From Moraxellaceae bacterium (GTDB taxonomy: Bacteria; Pseudomonadota; Gammaproteobacteria; Pseudomonadales; Moraxellaceae): 10,663 bases of DNA. The notes beneath the pieces were generated by a model. It was not told the DNA's origin. It worked only from the letters and a program-made list of their open reading frames with translations, and ran no database searches. The stretch spans positions 1 to 10,663 of the forward strand of contig JACMMY010000162.1 of assembly GCA_014378805.1 (NCBI GenBank). The letters run 5' to 3'. Position 1 is the first letter of the stretch. Every line of letters starts with the position of its first letter. Made by a program: the position numbers and the translations under genes. Below, in pieces: positions 1 to 6,708 of the stretch.

Positions 1-708
1 AATGCCATCAATAGGGAATACAGCAGAAACTGGGGTATCCAACAAAACCCAATCAAGACCAGACCCAGTTTTCTGGGCATCTAATGTGGCGCGATCAGCA
101 TCGTTTAACTGACCAATGACTTGAATCTGTTGAATATCATTCAGTCGCGCAAGTGTGATATCTAAATTGTCCGCAGATACCGCATAGGACTCATCTAAAC
201 GCAGAATGCGATGAGTACCATCAAGGAGTAACGTTGCACGCCCCTCCACCATGGGCAATAATAAAAAATCAGGCAAAGCCGCAACAACACGCCAAGGCGT
301 TAACCCAAAACTGGCGAGTAATGCCGCGACATCTTGCTGCGGCTTGGCGAGCACAGTGAGATCATTGCCACGATGTTGATAACGTACATCGAGTTGATCA
401 ATGGGAGTTAGCGTGTATTCTTCAAGCAAGTAACGAACACCATTGCTACCCAACTGACGCAATTGCGGACGAGACATCGTTTGACGCAGCATTTGTACAC
501 TAGAAGTCGGAAAAAATACCGTCACTTCCTGCTCATTTTCAGGAGCAGTTGCAGCGAGCAATGCATCCCAGCCTTGCGCCATCTGCCAACCTTCTGAGGA
601 AGATGGTGTGGAGCTATTTGATTTAGAAGCACGCCAACGAAAAGTATTCGTTACTGAACTCACATCTTGACCGATTGCGCCGTATTCTGGCATCCATAAA
701 TACAGCAT
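1..708 (-). CDS. gspL: Type II secretion system protein GspL, N-terminal part (runs off the left edge)
   Basis: The open frame starts at ATG 708-706 and stays open for 236 codons to the window edge, so the C-terminal part is missing (family members are about 400 residues). GspL is the bitopic inner-membrane subunit of the type II secretion assembly platform; its cytoplasmic actin-like domain recruits the GspE ATPase. What is visible is that cytoplasmic domain. It begins MLYLWMPEYG, has a Glu-Glu-Tyr-Thr-Leu segment near residues 96-100 where GspL proteins carry their LEE-type motif, and a stretch around 144-172 (ALPDFLLLP, then LLDGTHRILRLDES) typical of the family. The transmembrane segment and periplasmic ferredoxin-like domain would lie outside. 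A Ser-rich stretch at residues 28-39 looks like a loop insertion. GGGAG precedes the start by about 9 nt. It follows sixA by 49 bp, same strand, so co-transcription is likely. Identification is by pattern, not alignment. Confidence 0.8.
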   Translation of the reverse strand, partial: MLYLWMPEYGAIGQDVSSVTNTFRWRASKSNSSTPSSSEGWQMAQGWDALLAATAPENEQEVTVFFPTSSVQMLRQTMSRPQLRQLGSNGVRYLLEEYTLTPIDQLDVRYQHRGNDLTVLAKPQQDVAALLASFGLTPWRVVAALPDFLLLPMVEGRATLLLDGTHRILRLDESYAVSADNLDITLARLNDIQQIQVIGQLNDADRATLDAQKTGSGLDWVLLDTPVSAVFPIDGI

Positions 709-757
709 TGTTATTTTCTCCCAGCCATTCGTGCTAATTTACTGGTTATCCGTCGAC

Positions 758-1231
758 TCATAGTGTATCAACCAATGGTAAAAATCGCGCCGTCTCAACA
801 GATAATCCTAATAAAATGAATGGCTGCTCAAATACCCGTGCTTCAGCTAAACCAAAAATCTCAGGGTCTTCATCCAATAAAAGTCCAGCGATATATGCAA
901 TCACATTCATGTGACAGACTACAACGATACATTGTGCGGAATATTGTGATGCTTGCAAGGTTAAAGCATCTAATGCAATCCGTGGATCAGCATCAGGTGT
1001 AATTTCATCTAAAATGTGCAACTGAACATTCGGTAATTGTTGTTGAAAAGCACCAACGGTTTGTTGTGCGCGGACATACGGACTGGCAACCAACAAATCA
1101 GGTTGATATTTTTCCAAAACCTGTTGAGCGGTTAAATGTGCTTGAGCCACGCCACGTGTGGTTAAATTCCGCACCGCATCATTGGCTTGATACGGTTCAG
1201 CCTCACCGTGTCGCATTAAAATCAATTGCAT
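758..1231 (-). CDS. sixA: Phosphohistidine phosphatase SixA
   Basis: A 157-aa single-domain histidine phosphatase of the phosphoglycerate-mutase-like superfamily. The N-terminus MQLILMRHGEAE carries the RHG signature with the nucleophilic His8. SPYVRAQQT (residues 50-58) supplies the second phosphate-binding Arg54, and VVVCHMNV (103-110) supplies the second catalytic His107. Length matches SixA (about 160 aa) rather than the larger phosphoglycerate mutases. In E. coli SixA removes phosphate from histidine in phosphotransfer proteins (first described for ArcB, later for the nitrogen-related PTS); the target here is unknown. The protein should be cytoplasmic. It sits 47 bp after gpsA and 49 bp before gspL, all leftward, suggesting an operon. 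An AAGGA-like site lies about 14 nt before the ATG, rather far, so translation initiation may be modest. Confidence 0.93.
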   Translation of the reverse strand: MQLILMRHGEAEPYQANDAVRNLTTRGVAQAHLTAQQVLEKYQPDLLVASPYVRAQQTVGAFQQQLPNVQLHILDEITPDADPRIALDALTLQASQYSAQCIVVVCHMNVIAYIAGLLLDEDPEIFGLAEARVFEQPFILLGLSVETARFLPLVDTL

Positions 1232-1278
1232 AATGACTTTTTAAATCCTTTTAATAATTGTCAATAATAATTGCCGAC

Positions 1279-2361
1279 TTAAATGTTAAGTGGTTGTGGT
1301 TCAGCATGGGGCAACACAAATTCGACATCACTACGATGCCCAGTTTGCATCAACGATAAGGCGATACCCAATGGCGGCTTCCCTTCAAAAATCACATCAT
1401 ACAAGGCGCAAGTCAGTGGCATATACACATCCAATGCCAACGCCTGTGCGCGGACTTGGCGAATGGTATTGATCCCTTCGGCTGTCTGACCCAACTCTTT
1501 GACGGATTGCTCTAAGGTTTTGCCACTGCCCAAGGCAAAGCCAATTTGATAATTACGACTCAGAGGACTACTACAAGTCGCAATCAAATCACCAACACCC
1601 GATAATCCTAAAAAAGTCAGTGGATTAGCGCCTAATTTTACTGCAAAACGACTCATCTCAGCCAATGCCCTTGTCAACAGCATGGCACGCGTATTTTCGC
1701 CCAAGTGATAGGCTGCGCCCATACCCATCGCCACCGCATAAATGTTTTTTAGTGCCCCACCCAACTCAACACCCTGCACATCCGTATTGGCAAATACACG
1801 GAACAAAGCACTCGCCAATGCTTGATGCACAGCACTTCGCACAGCCTCACTCGGACTCGCGATCACTGTTCCAGCAGGAACTCCAGCCATGAGTTCTTTA
1901 GCCAAATTTGGGCCAGACAAAACGCCATAAGCAACTTGTGGAAGCTCCTCACGAATAATATCACTCATCAAGGCAAAGCTGTCCGGCTCAATACCTTTGG
2001 TCAGTGACACGACGACTTGAGCTGAAATAAACGGCGCAACTTGGCGTAGTACGGTGCGAAAATTACTACTTGGGATGGCAACCAGAATCAAATCTCGATC
2101 ACGGACTGCAAACTCAAGGTCATTGGTGAATGATAACTTTTCGTCCATCACAAAATCAGGTAAATAACGCTGATTGCGACGGGTTTCCTGCATTTCTTTA
2201 GCAACCGCAGCATCACGAATAAACATGCGTGTATCACAGCCATTACGTGATGCGAGATTGGCGATTGCTGTACCAAAACTACCGCCACCCAGTACCGTAA
2301 CACGCATTGGTGCACATAATGCTGGGCCTTGTGATTTCTTATCTATTGCGATGTCAGTCAT
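1279..2361 (-). CDS. gpsA: NAD(P)H-dependent glycerol-3-phosphate dehydrogenase
   Basis: Reduces dihydroxyacetone phosphate to sn-glycerol 3-phosphate, the backbone for membrane phospholipids; cytoplasmic. The 360-aa protein has the Rossmann dinucleotide motif VTVLGGGSFGTA at residues 21-32, SLTKGIE with the conserved Lys122, SGPNLAKE at 149-156, and the substrate-binding helix GGALKNIYAVAMG with catalytic Lys205. These are followed by GLSGVGDLIATC (252-263) and the C-terminal ALYDVIFEGKP segment, so both domains are complete. The first 18-20 residues precede the usual start of the Rossmann strand; Met19 is an alternative start, but I keep the longer frame. No strong Shine-Dalgarno is visible: GGATAAG lies about 10 nt upstream of the chosen ATG. 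It lies 71 bp downstream of the nitroreductase stop and 47 bp upstream of sixA. Confidence 0.97.
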   Translation of the reverse strand: MTDIAIDKKSQGPALCAPMRVTVLGGGSFGTAIANLASRNGCDTRMFIRDAAVAKEMQETRRNQRYLPDFVMDEKLSFTNDLEFAVRDRDLILVAIPSSNFRTVLRQVAPFISAQVVVSLTKGIEPDSFALMSDIIREELPQVAYGVLSGPNLAKELMAGVPAGTVIASPSEAVRSAVHQALASALFRVFANTDVQGVELGGALKNIYAVAMGMGAAYHLGENTRAMLLTRALAEMSRFAVKLGANPLTFLGLSGVGDLIATCSSPLSRNYQIGFALGSGKTLEQSVKELGQTAEGINTIRQVRAQALALDVYMPLTCALYDVIFEGKPPLGIALSLMQTGHRSDVEFVLPHAEPQPLNI

Positions 2362-2432
2362 CAGTACTACTTATCCATTTTAAAACTAAATTTTTTGTCA
2401 TACCCATCATCAATTAAAAAATGATGAATACT

Positions 2433-3002
2433 TTAAGGCCACTCTTTTAGAAAACCATCCTCACTGATTCGAGCGCGAGTGGGTATTTCACGCGATAATG
2501 AACCAATATAGACAAATCCTACAATAATATCTGGCTCAGCTAAACCGAACGCTTGCTTCACTACTGGCGACTCTGTTATCGCCCCAGTCCGCCAGATCGC
2601 ACCATAGCCGAGCGCTTTAATCATCAGTAAAATATTTTGAACAGCTGCGCCTGTGCTCAGAATTTGTTCTTGAACGGGCACTTTTGGATGCGCTTGTGGA
2701 TGCACAATACAAATCAAAATCAACGGCGCACGTAAAGGTTGCGTACTTATTTTACGTAATACATCTTCATCGGTTTCACCGCGTGCAACGAGGGCTTGAC
2801 GCAAAACCTCGCCCATCTTAATGCGCGCATCCCCTTGGACCGTCTGAAAACGCCAAGGTTGCAAACGATGATGATCAGGCGCTGTTAGTCCCGCTTGAAT
2901 GGCAAACGCCAACTCATCAGCACTGGGCGCTGGATCAGAAAGCGAACCATCTGAGTTACGCGCATTAATCATCTCAAATAACTGTTCGGCTTTAGTATTC
3001 AT
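2433..3002 (-). CDS. YdjA-family nitroreductase (FMN-dependent oxidoreductase)
   Basis: A 189-aa protein of the small nitroreductase superfamily, closest in character to E. coli YdjA: FMN-binding NAD(P)H oxidoreductases whose natural substrates are mostly unknown. Supporting motifs are APDHHRLQPWRF at residues 41-52 (the YdjA-type PDH..xQPWRF block that frames the flavin), a long central helix GAAVQNILLMIKALGYGAIWRTG (118-140), and GFVYIGSL (162-169) before the C-terminus. The N-terminal flavin-phosphate segment reads ARNSDGS (14-20) where YdjA has RRS-type residues, so one basic residue is not obvious. The ATG overlaps the stop of the upstream PHA-synthase-like gene in ATGA (3002-2999), so translational coupling is expected; GGAAG lies about 10 nt upstream inside that gene. 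The coupling suggests a shared pathway, but no substrate can be read from sequence. Confidence 0.9.
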   Translation of the reverse strand: MNTKAEQLFEMINARNSDGSLSDPAPSADELAFAIQAGLTAPDHHRLQPWRFQTVQGDARIKMGEVLRQALVARGETDEDVLRKISTQPLRAPLILICIVHPQAHPKVPVQEQILSTGAAVQNILLMIKALGYGAIWRTGAITESPVVKQAFGLAEPDIIVGFVYIGSLSREIPTRARISEDGFLKEWP

Positions 3003-4186
3003 GATGGCGTAACTTCCGTAGCAGCACTATTAACATCTGAACCTAAATCTGAGCGTAGCTCCAGCCAATCCGCAGCAATAGCCCACGTAGACTGTGCCGC
3101 TTTACTGCCAGTAAACACACCGGCATGCCCACCCGAAACGACTTGAAAGGTTTTATCTAAAGAACCAACCACACTCATAATCGCACTGGCTGAAGCGACA
3201 GTTGCAATCACATCGCTATCACCAGCAAACGCGAGTAAAGAACTTTTGATGCGATCAAAACTGACTTCTTGCCCTCCTAAACTAAAATGACCCCGATGCA
3301 TTCGGTTAGCAATCCCTAACTTCATGAGCAGTTCGCGAACCGTTGCTCCAGGATAATCAGGCATATTGCTAAACCATTCATTCATGGTCATATAGCGACT
3401 GACATAATCGTCATCCGCCAGATTCTTAATTAAATCGATATAACTGGTTAGCGTACCCATTGGAGATGACGCTTTAAATAAAAGCGATAAAATTTTGCCA
3501 TCCACGTGAAAAACACTGGCATCTAATTTTGCAAGTTGCGGCCCCGTGATTCGGCGAATCAAACCAGTTGGGCCTGAGAGTAATTTTGATATTTTTCCCA
3601 CGCCATTGGTCATTTTATGAAGATCTACAGGCGATGCAATTGTAATTAAATTACGAACATGTGATGTCCCTTTTGCTGCGGTGTATATAAGTGACAACAA
3701 ACCACCCATGCAATAGCCTAAAAGTGACACTTCAGTTTGACCACTATGGGATTGAACGGCCGCAACGGCTTTTGGAAACCAATTCAGGGTATAGTTTTCT
3801 AAGGTTAACTGCGATTCGTTTGGACCTGGCTTACCCCAGTCAATTAAATAGACCTCAAAGCCACGTGCAAGAAAATAACGAACCAGAGAACGATCCGCCA
3901 TCAAATCAAAAATCCATGCATAAACACCCAACGGAGGTACGAGGATCAGTGGTATTGGAAAATGCTTTTTATTAACAGAAACAGACTCGCCCTCAATGTT
4001 TACACGATTATTTTGAAGCGCAGGATAATAATGTACAGAAAACAAACCTTCACGAAGGAGTTCGATGCGTTCAGTTTTGTCTTGTAGGAAATATTTTTCA
4101 GGATTGCTACGACGATTAATTGAATTACGAAGACCCATTCGCGTTTGTCTGACGGCATAGGTAATAGGTTTTAATAATGAGGGCAT
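2999..4186 (-). CDS. PHA-synthase-like alpha/beta hydrolase (class III PhaC type)
   Basis: A 395-aa alpha/beta hydrolase. The strand-nucleophile-helix turn reads LLGYCMGG (155-162), the G-x-C-x-G lipase box of polyhydroxyalkanoate synthases with Cys159 as nucleophile. The segment DLMADRSLVRYFLARGFEVYLIDWG (94-118) matches the PhaC block ending in a conserved Trp. GDSD (322-325, Asp325 likely catalytic) and SGGHAGVFTG (351-360, His354) complete the triad. The length fits class III PhaC subunits (about 350-400 aa) better than class I/II (about 560-600). Class III enzymes need a PhaE partner, yet no phaE, phasin, phaA or phaB is in this window. It may therefore be a stand-alone homologue acting on another acyl-CoA or ester. 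AGGCGGA lies about 8 nt before the ATG. It leads a transcript with its own promoter and is coupled by ATGA to the nitroreductase. Confidence 0.82.
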   Translation of the reverse strand: MPSLLKPITYAVRQTRMGLRNSINRRSNPEKYFLQDKTERIELLREGLFSVHYYPALQNNRVNIEGESVSVNKKHFPIPLILVPPLGVYAWIFDLMADRSLVRYFLARGFEVYLIDWGKPGPNESQLTLENYTLNWFPKAVAAVQSHSGQTEVSLLGYCMGGLLSLIYTAAKGTSHVRNLITIASPVDLHKMTNGVGKISKLLSGPTGLIRRITGPQLAKLDASVFHVDGKILSLLFKASSPMGTLTSYIDLIKNLADDDYVSRYMTMNEWFSNMPDYPGATVRELLMKLGIANRMHRGHFSLGGQEVSFDRIKSSLLAFAGDSDVIATVASASAIMSVVGSLDKTFQVVSGGHAGVFTGSKAAQSTWAIAADWLELRSDLGSDVNSAATEVTPS

Positions 4187-4226
4187 TGCAGATCCGCCTA
4201 ACGCGTGTGTTTAAGTTACTGTATTC

Positions 4227-4254
4227 ATTGTAGGGGTTTTGCGGACGGTGACAA
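4227..4254 (-). promoter_or_regulatory. Sigma70-type promoter for the PhaC-like/nitroreductase transcript
   Basis: On the minus strand, TTGTCA (4254-4249, 5 of 6 to TTGACA) is separated by 16 bp from TACAAT (4232-4227, 5 of 6 to TATAAT). Transcription would begin near 4220, giving a leader of about 34 nt before the ATG at 4186. Placement, orientation and match are all good; activity is inferred. Confidence 0.7.
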
Positions 4255-4262
4255 GAGACTAA

Positions 4263-4292
4263 GCGTTATTATTTAGCGTTAAAATAACGCTA
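4263..4292. repeat. AGCGTTA inverted-repeat cluster (possible hairpin)
   Basis: TAGCGTTA at 4274-4281 and TAACGCTA at 4285-4292 form a perfect 8-bp inverted repeat with a 3-nt loop. A third copy, AGCGTTATT, just to the left (4262-4270) can pair with the same right arm (AATAACGCT), so two alternative hairpins are possible. It lies between the 59-aa ORF stop and the PhaC-like promoter. The T-tract is short on both strands, so it is at best a weak terminator; an operator is equally possible. Confidence 0.55.
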
Positions 4293-4301
4293 ATTTTACA
4301 A

Positions 4302-4481
4302 TCATAAAGAGGTTGTACCCTCTAGCCAATTTGTTTTGCGTAGGCGCGTCTGCTCGCGTTTGCGCTCACGCATACGTGCGGTATCCACGTCAGCAGCCTG
4401 ATGTACGCCACCTTTATGTAATAACGGATGCAGCACTAGCAAGTTTCGCGCTTTAAAACGCGGTAATTTCTTGAGTTTCAT
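4302..4481 (-). CDS. Short basic conserved-looking protein, 59 aa, unknown function
   Basis: ATG at 4481-4479 opens a 59-codon frame ending in TGA at 4304-4302. The protein starts MKLKKLPRFKARNLLVLHPL, continues with HKGGVHQAADVDTARMRERK, and ends in a highly basic Arg/Lys/Gln helix and NWLEGTTSL. It has no signal peptide or membrane segment. The charge pattern (Lys/Arg-rich N-terminus, amphipathic basic C-terminal helix) suggests a nucleic-acid-binding or ribosome-associated microprotein, but that is only inference. GC content and codon use rise sharply inside the frame compared with the AT-rich flanks, which argues that it is coding. A GGAA-type site lies about 12 nt upstream. I do not recognise a named family; it reads like a small hypothetical protein of Moraxellaceae. 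Confidence 0.65.
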   Translation of the reverse strand: MKLKKLPRFKARNLLVLHPLLHKGGVHQAADVDTARMRERKREQTRLRKTNWLEGTTSL

Positions 4482-4781
4482 TTCAGTTTTTTTCCAATTT
4501 ATATAAACGATTCAGTTGTTAAAAAAATGCGTCAAACCAAACCTAACAGAAGTTATCACAATACAAAAACTATGATCACAACTTAGAATTGTAATGCGTA
4601 ATAGATCCCAGCATGTCTTGAGTCCGTGCAACGGAACTAAGATGATATTTTGATTTTTGCGAAGTATATAATCAGATGAATATCAAGCCTAGAAAACAAA
4701 AAACCTAGTGAATGCTAGGGCTTCGAGCATTCTAACGTCACCAATTTGGTCAACGTCCGAAAAAAAGGGGGCGTCTGCTAA
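4482..4781. other. AT-rich intergenic stretch with hairpins
   Basis: These 300 bp lie between the two short minus-strand ORFs. I find no convincing further gene. They contain an intrinsic terminator at 4693-4719, an overlapping alternative hairpin (GAATGCT 4710-4716 with AGCATTC 4726-4732) and a further imperfect one (ACGTCC near 4753-4758 with GGGCGT near 4769-4774, one G-T pair). A plus-strand TATAAT occurs near 4667-4672 without a good -35 box. TTGACG near 4533-4528 on the minus strand is 24 bp from the nearest -10-like element, too far to call a promoter for the 59-aa ORF. Confidence 0.5.
4693..4719 (-). terminator. Intrinsic terminator after the SRPBCC/UVR-like unit
   Basis: Read on the minus strand, CCTAG (4719-4715), a 6-nt loop and CTAGG (4708-4704) are followed at once by TTTTTTG and TTTT (4703-4693). 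The 5-bp stem is short but the U-tract is strong. It sits about 60 bp past the stop of the 49-aa ORF, as expected for the end of that transcript. A competing 7-bp hairpin (4710-4732) overlaps its ascending arm. Confidence 0.6.
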
Positions 4782-4931
4782 TTAGATCAATTTTTTTTCT
4801 AAATCTCGCAAAATGACGCACTCATCAAAATTCTGGTTTAAAGTCATCGCTCTCAAACAGTGGTTATATTTTAGCCAATCATAATCAAAATGCAAGTTTA
4901 AACTTAATGCATCTTTGCCAATGTCAATCAC
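4782..4931 (-). CDS. 49-aa microprotein with UVR-motif-like C-terminal half, coupled to the SRPBCC gene
   Basis: A GTG at 4931-4929 overlaps the TGA of the upstream SRPBCC gene as GTGA. The frame runs 49 codons to TAA at 4784-4782. The protein begins VIDIGKDALSLNLHFDYDWL (initiator read as Met) and continues KYNHCLRAMT, then LNQNFDECVILRDLEKKLI. The last part fits the UVR helix-hairpin pattern of UvrB/UvrC (acidic residue after Phe, small residue, then hydrophobic-Leu-Arg-Asp and Leu): Phe35, Asp36, Cys38, Leu41-Arg42-Asp43, Leu48. Such motifs mediate protein-protein contact. The four-base overlap implies translational coupling and the frame ends shortly before an intrinsic terminator. TTG four codons earlier is an alternative start. 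The reading frame is verified base by base; the family assignment is tentative and no function is known. Confidence 0.55.
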   Translation of the reverse strand: MIDIGKDALSLNLHFDYDWLKYNHCLRAMTLNQNFDECVILRDLEKKLI

Positions 4932-6346
4932 TTCTGCAACCAAGTCTTTGTTTTTTCAAAAATGACTGTTGCAGAACCCACGCTCGGCAAATAATCAGGG
5001 TATGGTAAATTCTTGGCCAGCTTCAGCAAAAGTGGTGGATTCTCGCCTAATTTCCCTGCAGCAATCAGATGAATCAATGTGTTTTTAGGGCTTAATTCTT
5101 TAAATATGATTCGACCTTGAACGAACTCCACATCTCCTCCAGAACTAGAAAATCGATAGCTATTTTGTTCAGGTTCATGAATATAAAAGAGTTTTACATG
5201 CATCGGAATAGATATCACTCCTAACCCGATACCAATTTTAAGATCGTTATCGGTACTGCCGTTATTTAATTTTTTCGTAGTCACTTTACGTACTTGGCTA
5301 TAAATACTAGGAAAATTACTCAGATTAATCAAACCTGCTTTAGCCTTATCAGAAGAGACAGGCATATTATAAAACGAACTCACAAATAAAAATTTTTCAG
5401 TGTGCCCTCCAGCAATCGCCCAAACAGGCTGATGACTAAATTGGACAGTCCCGCCTTGTCTTAATAACTTTAAAATCTGTACTTCTTGGGTATTATTTAA
5501 ATCAAAATTTGGAACAATAGACTGTATCGGCGTCGCTTTAGTCACGACATCAGGATTGAGGCGCTGTCGCAAAGACTCCATAACAAAACCCTGAACACCA
5601 TTTGGAATAGCGTATTTCAGTTCAGGCATCGCCGCTAGAATTGTTTTCACCAAAAATCCTTTTGGACGATCTAAATCTCCCCACTGAGTGAGTGTCACCA
5701 AGGTTTTACCATTTTTTAATGGAAACCACTCAAACTTCCCAGAGCCATATTGAATCGGTGAACTGATGATCAGTGTTGAAATACTGTTATGCGTTCGTTC
5801 ATGCTGCATGATCAGATCCTCATTAAAGCTCAATAATGGAATCGGAATTTTGATATGCATATGATATTTAACAATACTTCTTATACGAGCATTGGAATCC
5901 GTTTTAAGATTGCCCGATTGTTCATTGACCAGCACATCGGCATCGGTAATTTTCGGGAATAATTTAGTATAAGCCGCATAGTTAGATAATAACTTTTCAA
6001 CTTGATCTACTGATGCAGGAACAACCATTGCACCTGTCACATATTGAACATTTTGATAGGTTTTTGGCCCCGATGTATACGGGAGTGACGACGTTGATTT
6101 TGCTTGTGGATAGAAGAACAAAGTCGAACCAGTCAGCTCAGCAAGTGCCTCTGGGCCATCAAAAGGCTGTAAGGCTGAGGGTGTTGGATCAGTCCATTTT
6201 ACTAAACTGTTGACTGAATTAGGTGTGCTGGCAATACTGGTTTGACCATGAGATGCCACCCAAACAAGAGCAACAAATATTGAATAATAGATTCGTCTTG
6301 TACGATAAAAAAACTCAAGAAAGTCATGCATCGGTTTATGAATCAT
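4928..6346 (-). CDS. Exported or membrane-anchored protein with two SRPBCC/START-like domains
   Basis: A 472-aa protein. Residues 16-40 (RTRR, then IYYSIFVALVWVA, then SHGQTSIAS) look like a signal peptide with cleavage near Ala39-Ser40, so the body is probably periplasmic. Two domains of similar layout follow. Domain 1 spans about 98-265 (GAMVVPASVDQVEKLLSNY, then YTKLFPKITDADVL, a beta-rich centre, and a C-terminal helix QGFVMESLRQRL). Domain 2 spans about 295-470 (FLFVSSFYNMPVSSDKAKAG, then LSNFPSIYSQVRKV, then beta strands and a terminal helix). The pattern 'P-x-S-x-D/x-x-x... N-(Y/F)...(F/I)P-x-I/Y' is that of the SRPBCC (Bet v1/START/Coq10) lipid-binding fold, apparently duplicated. GGTGAG directly before ATG 6346 supports this start over Met6. 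Ligand and partner are unknown. It appears to head a two-gene unit with the UVR-like microprotein. Confidence 0.7.
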   Translation of the reverse strand: MIHKPMHDFLEFFYRTRRIYYSIFVALVWVASHGQTSIASTPNSVNSLVKWTDPTPSALQPFDGPEALAELTGSTLFFYPQAKSTSSLPYTSGPKTYQNVQYVTGAMVVPASVDQVEKLLSNYAAYTKLFPKITDADVLVNEQSGNLKTDSNARIRSIVKYHMHIKIPIPLLSFNEDLIMQHERTHNSISTLIISSPIQYGSGKFEWFPLKNGKTLVTLTQWGDLDRPKGFLVKTILAAMPELKYAIPNGVQGFVMESLRQRLNPDVVTKATPIQSIVPNFDLNNTQEVQILKLLRQGGTVQFSHQPVWAIAGGHTEKFLFVSSFYNMPVSSDKAKAGLINLSNFPSIYSQVRKVTTKKLNNGSTDNDLKIGIGLGVISIPMHVKLFYIHEPEQNSYRFSSSGGDVEFVQGRIIFKELSPKNTLIHLIAAGKLGENPPLLLKLAKNLPYPDYLPSVGSATVIFEKTKTWLQK

Positions 6347-6708
6347 TAACTCACCACTTAATCAATAATACAAATTGTTGATGTTTCAAAATAAATTTTG
6401 GAATTTTTAGCGCGTAAGATAGGTTAAAGCGCGTTTTTACAATGACTCTTCGCTTATCGAAGTGCATTGGGTTTTGATTTAAAAATATTTATTAAAAAAT
6501 AAACACATGCGAGAAGAACTGTTGATATTTTGTGTTCTTTTGATGCTCTTTGACTTATAAATTGTATTTTAGAGGTACGCAGCTTAGTTAAAGGGCAGAT
6601 ATTTAGGCCTGCCCTTTATAACACTCATTATTAGTCGTCTATTTCACAAAAAATGATCATGAAATACATTAAAAAATCCAGAAAAAGTGCTCACTTTATT
6701 TAGATTTA
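6347..6708. other. Intergenic region between argJ and the SRPBCC gene
   Basis: 362 AT-rich bases without a credible gene. They contain the hairpin at 6589-6618, a direct repeat AGCGCGT (6409-6415 and 6428-6434, 19 bp start to start), a short inverted repeat CTTCG-N5-CGAAG near 6448-6462, and a minus-strand TGTATTAT about 20 bp upstream of the SRPBCC ATG that could be an extended -10 element without a recognisable -35. The promoter of the SRPBCC gene should lie here but I cannot place it confidently. Confidence 0.45.
6589..6618 (-). terminator. Strong hairpin downstream of argJ, probable terminator
   Basis: TAAAGGGCAG (6589-6598) and CTGCCCTTTA (6609-6618) form a perfect 10-bp stem with a 10-nt loop. 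It lies about 90 bp past the argJ stop. On the argJ strand the stem ends in CCCTTTA followed by ACTAAG, so the U-tract is short. The stable GC-containing stem still makes a terminator or transcript-end stabiliser the simplest reading; it is symmetric and could act both ways. Confidence 0.6.

Noticed and set aside
1665..2007. Plus-strand frames opposite gpsA
   Set aside because: gpsA motifs are intact on the minus strand; these frames have low-complexity His/Pro/Ser composition typical of antisense artefacts.
2405..2426. CATCAT / ATGATG inverted repeat between the nitroreductase and gpsA
   Set aside because: Only six weak pairs with a 10-nt loop and no T-tract after it in the transcribed direction; not enough to call a terminator.
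4710..4745. tRNA-like look (GGGCTTCGAGC followed by a CACCA-like end)
   Set aside because: No acceptor stem, anticodon arm or D arm can be built around it.
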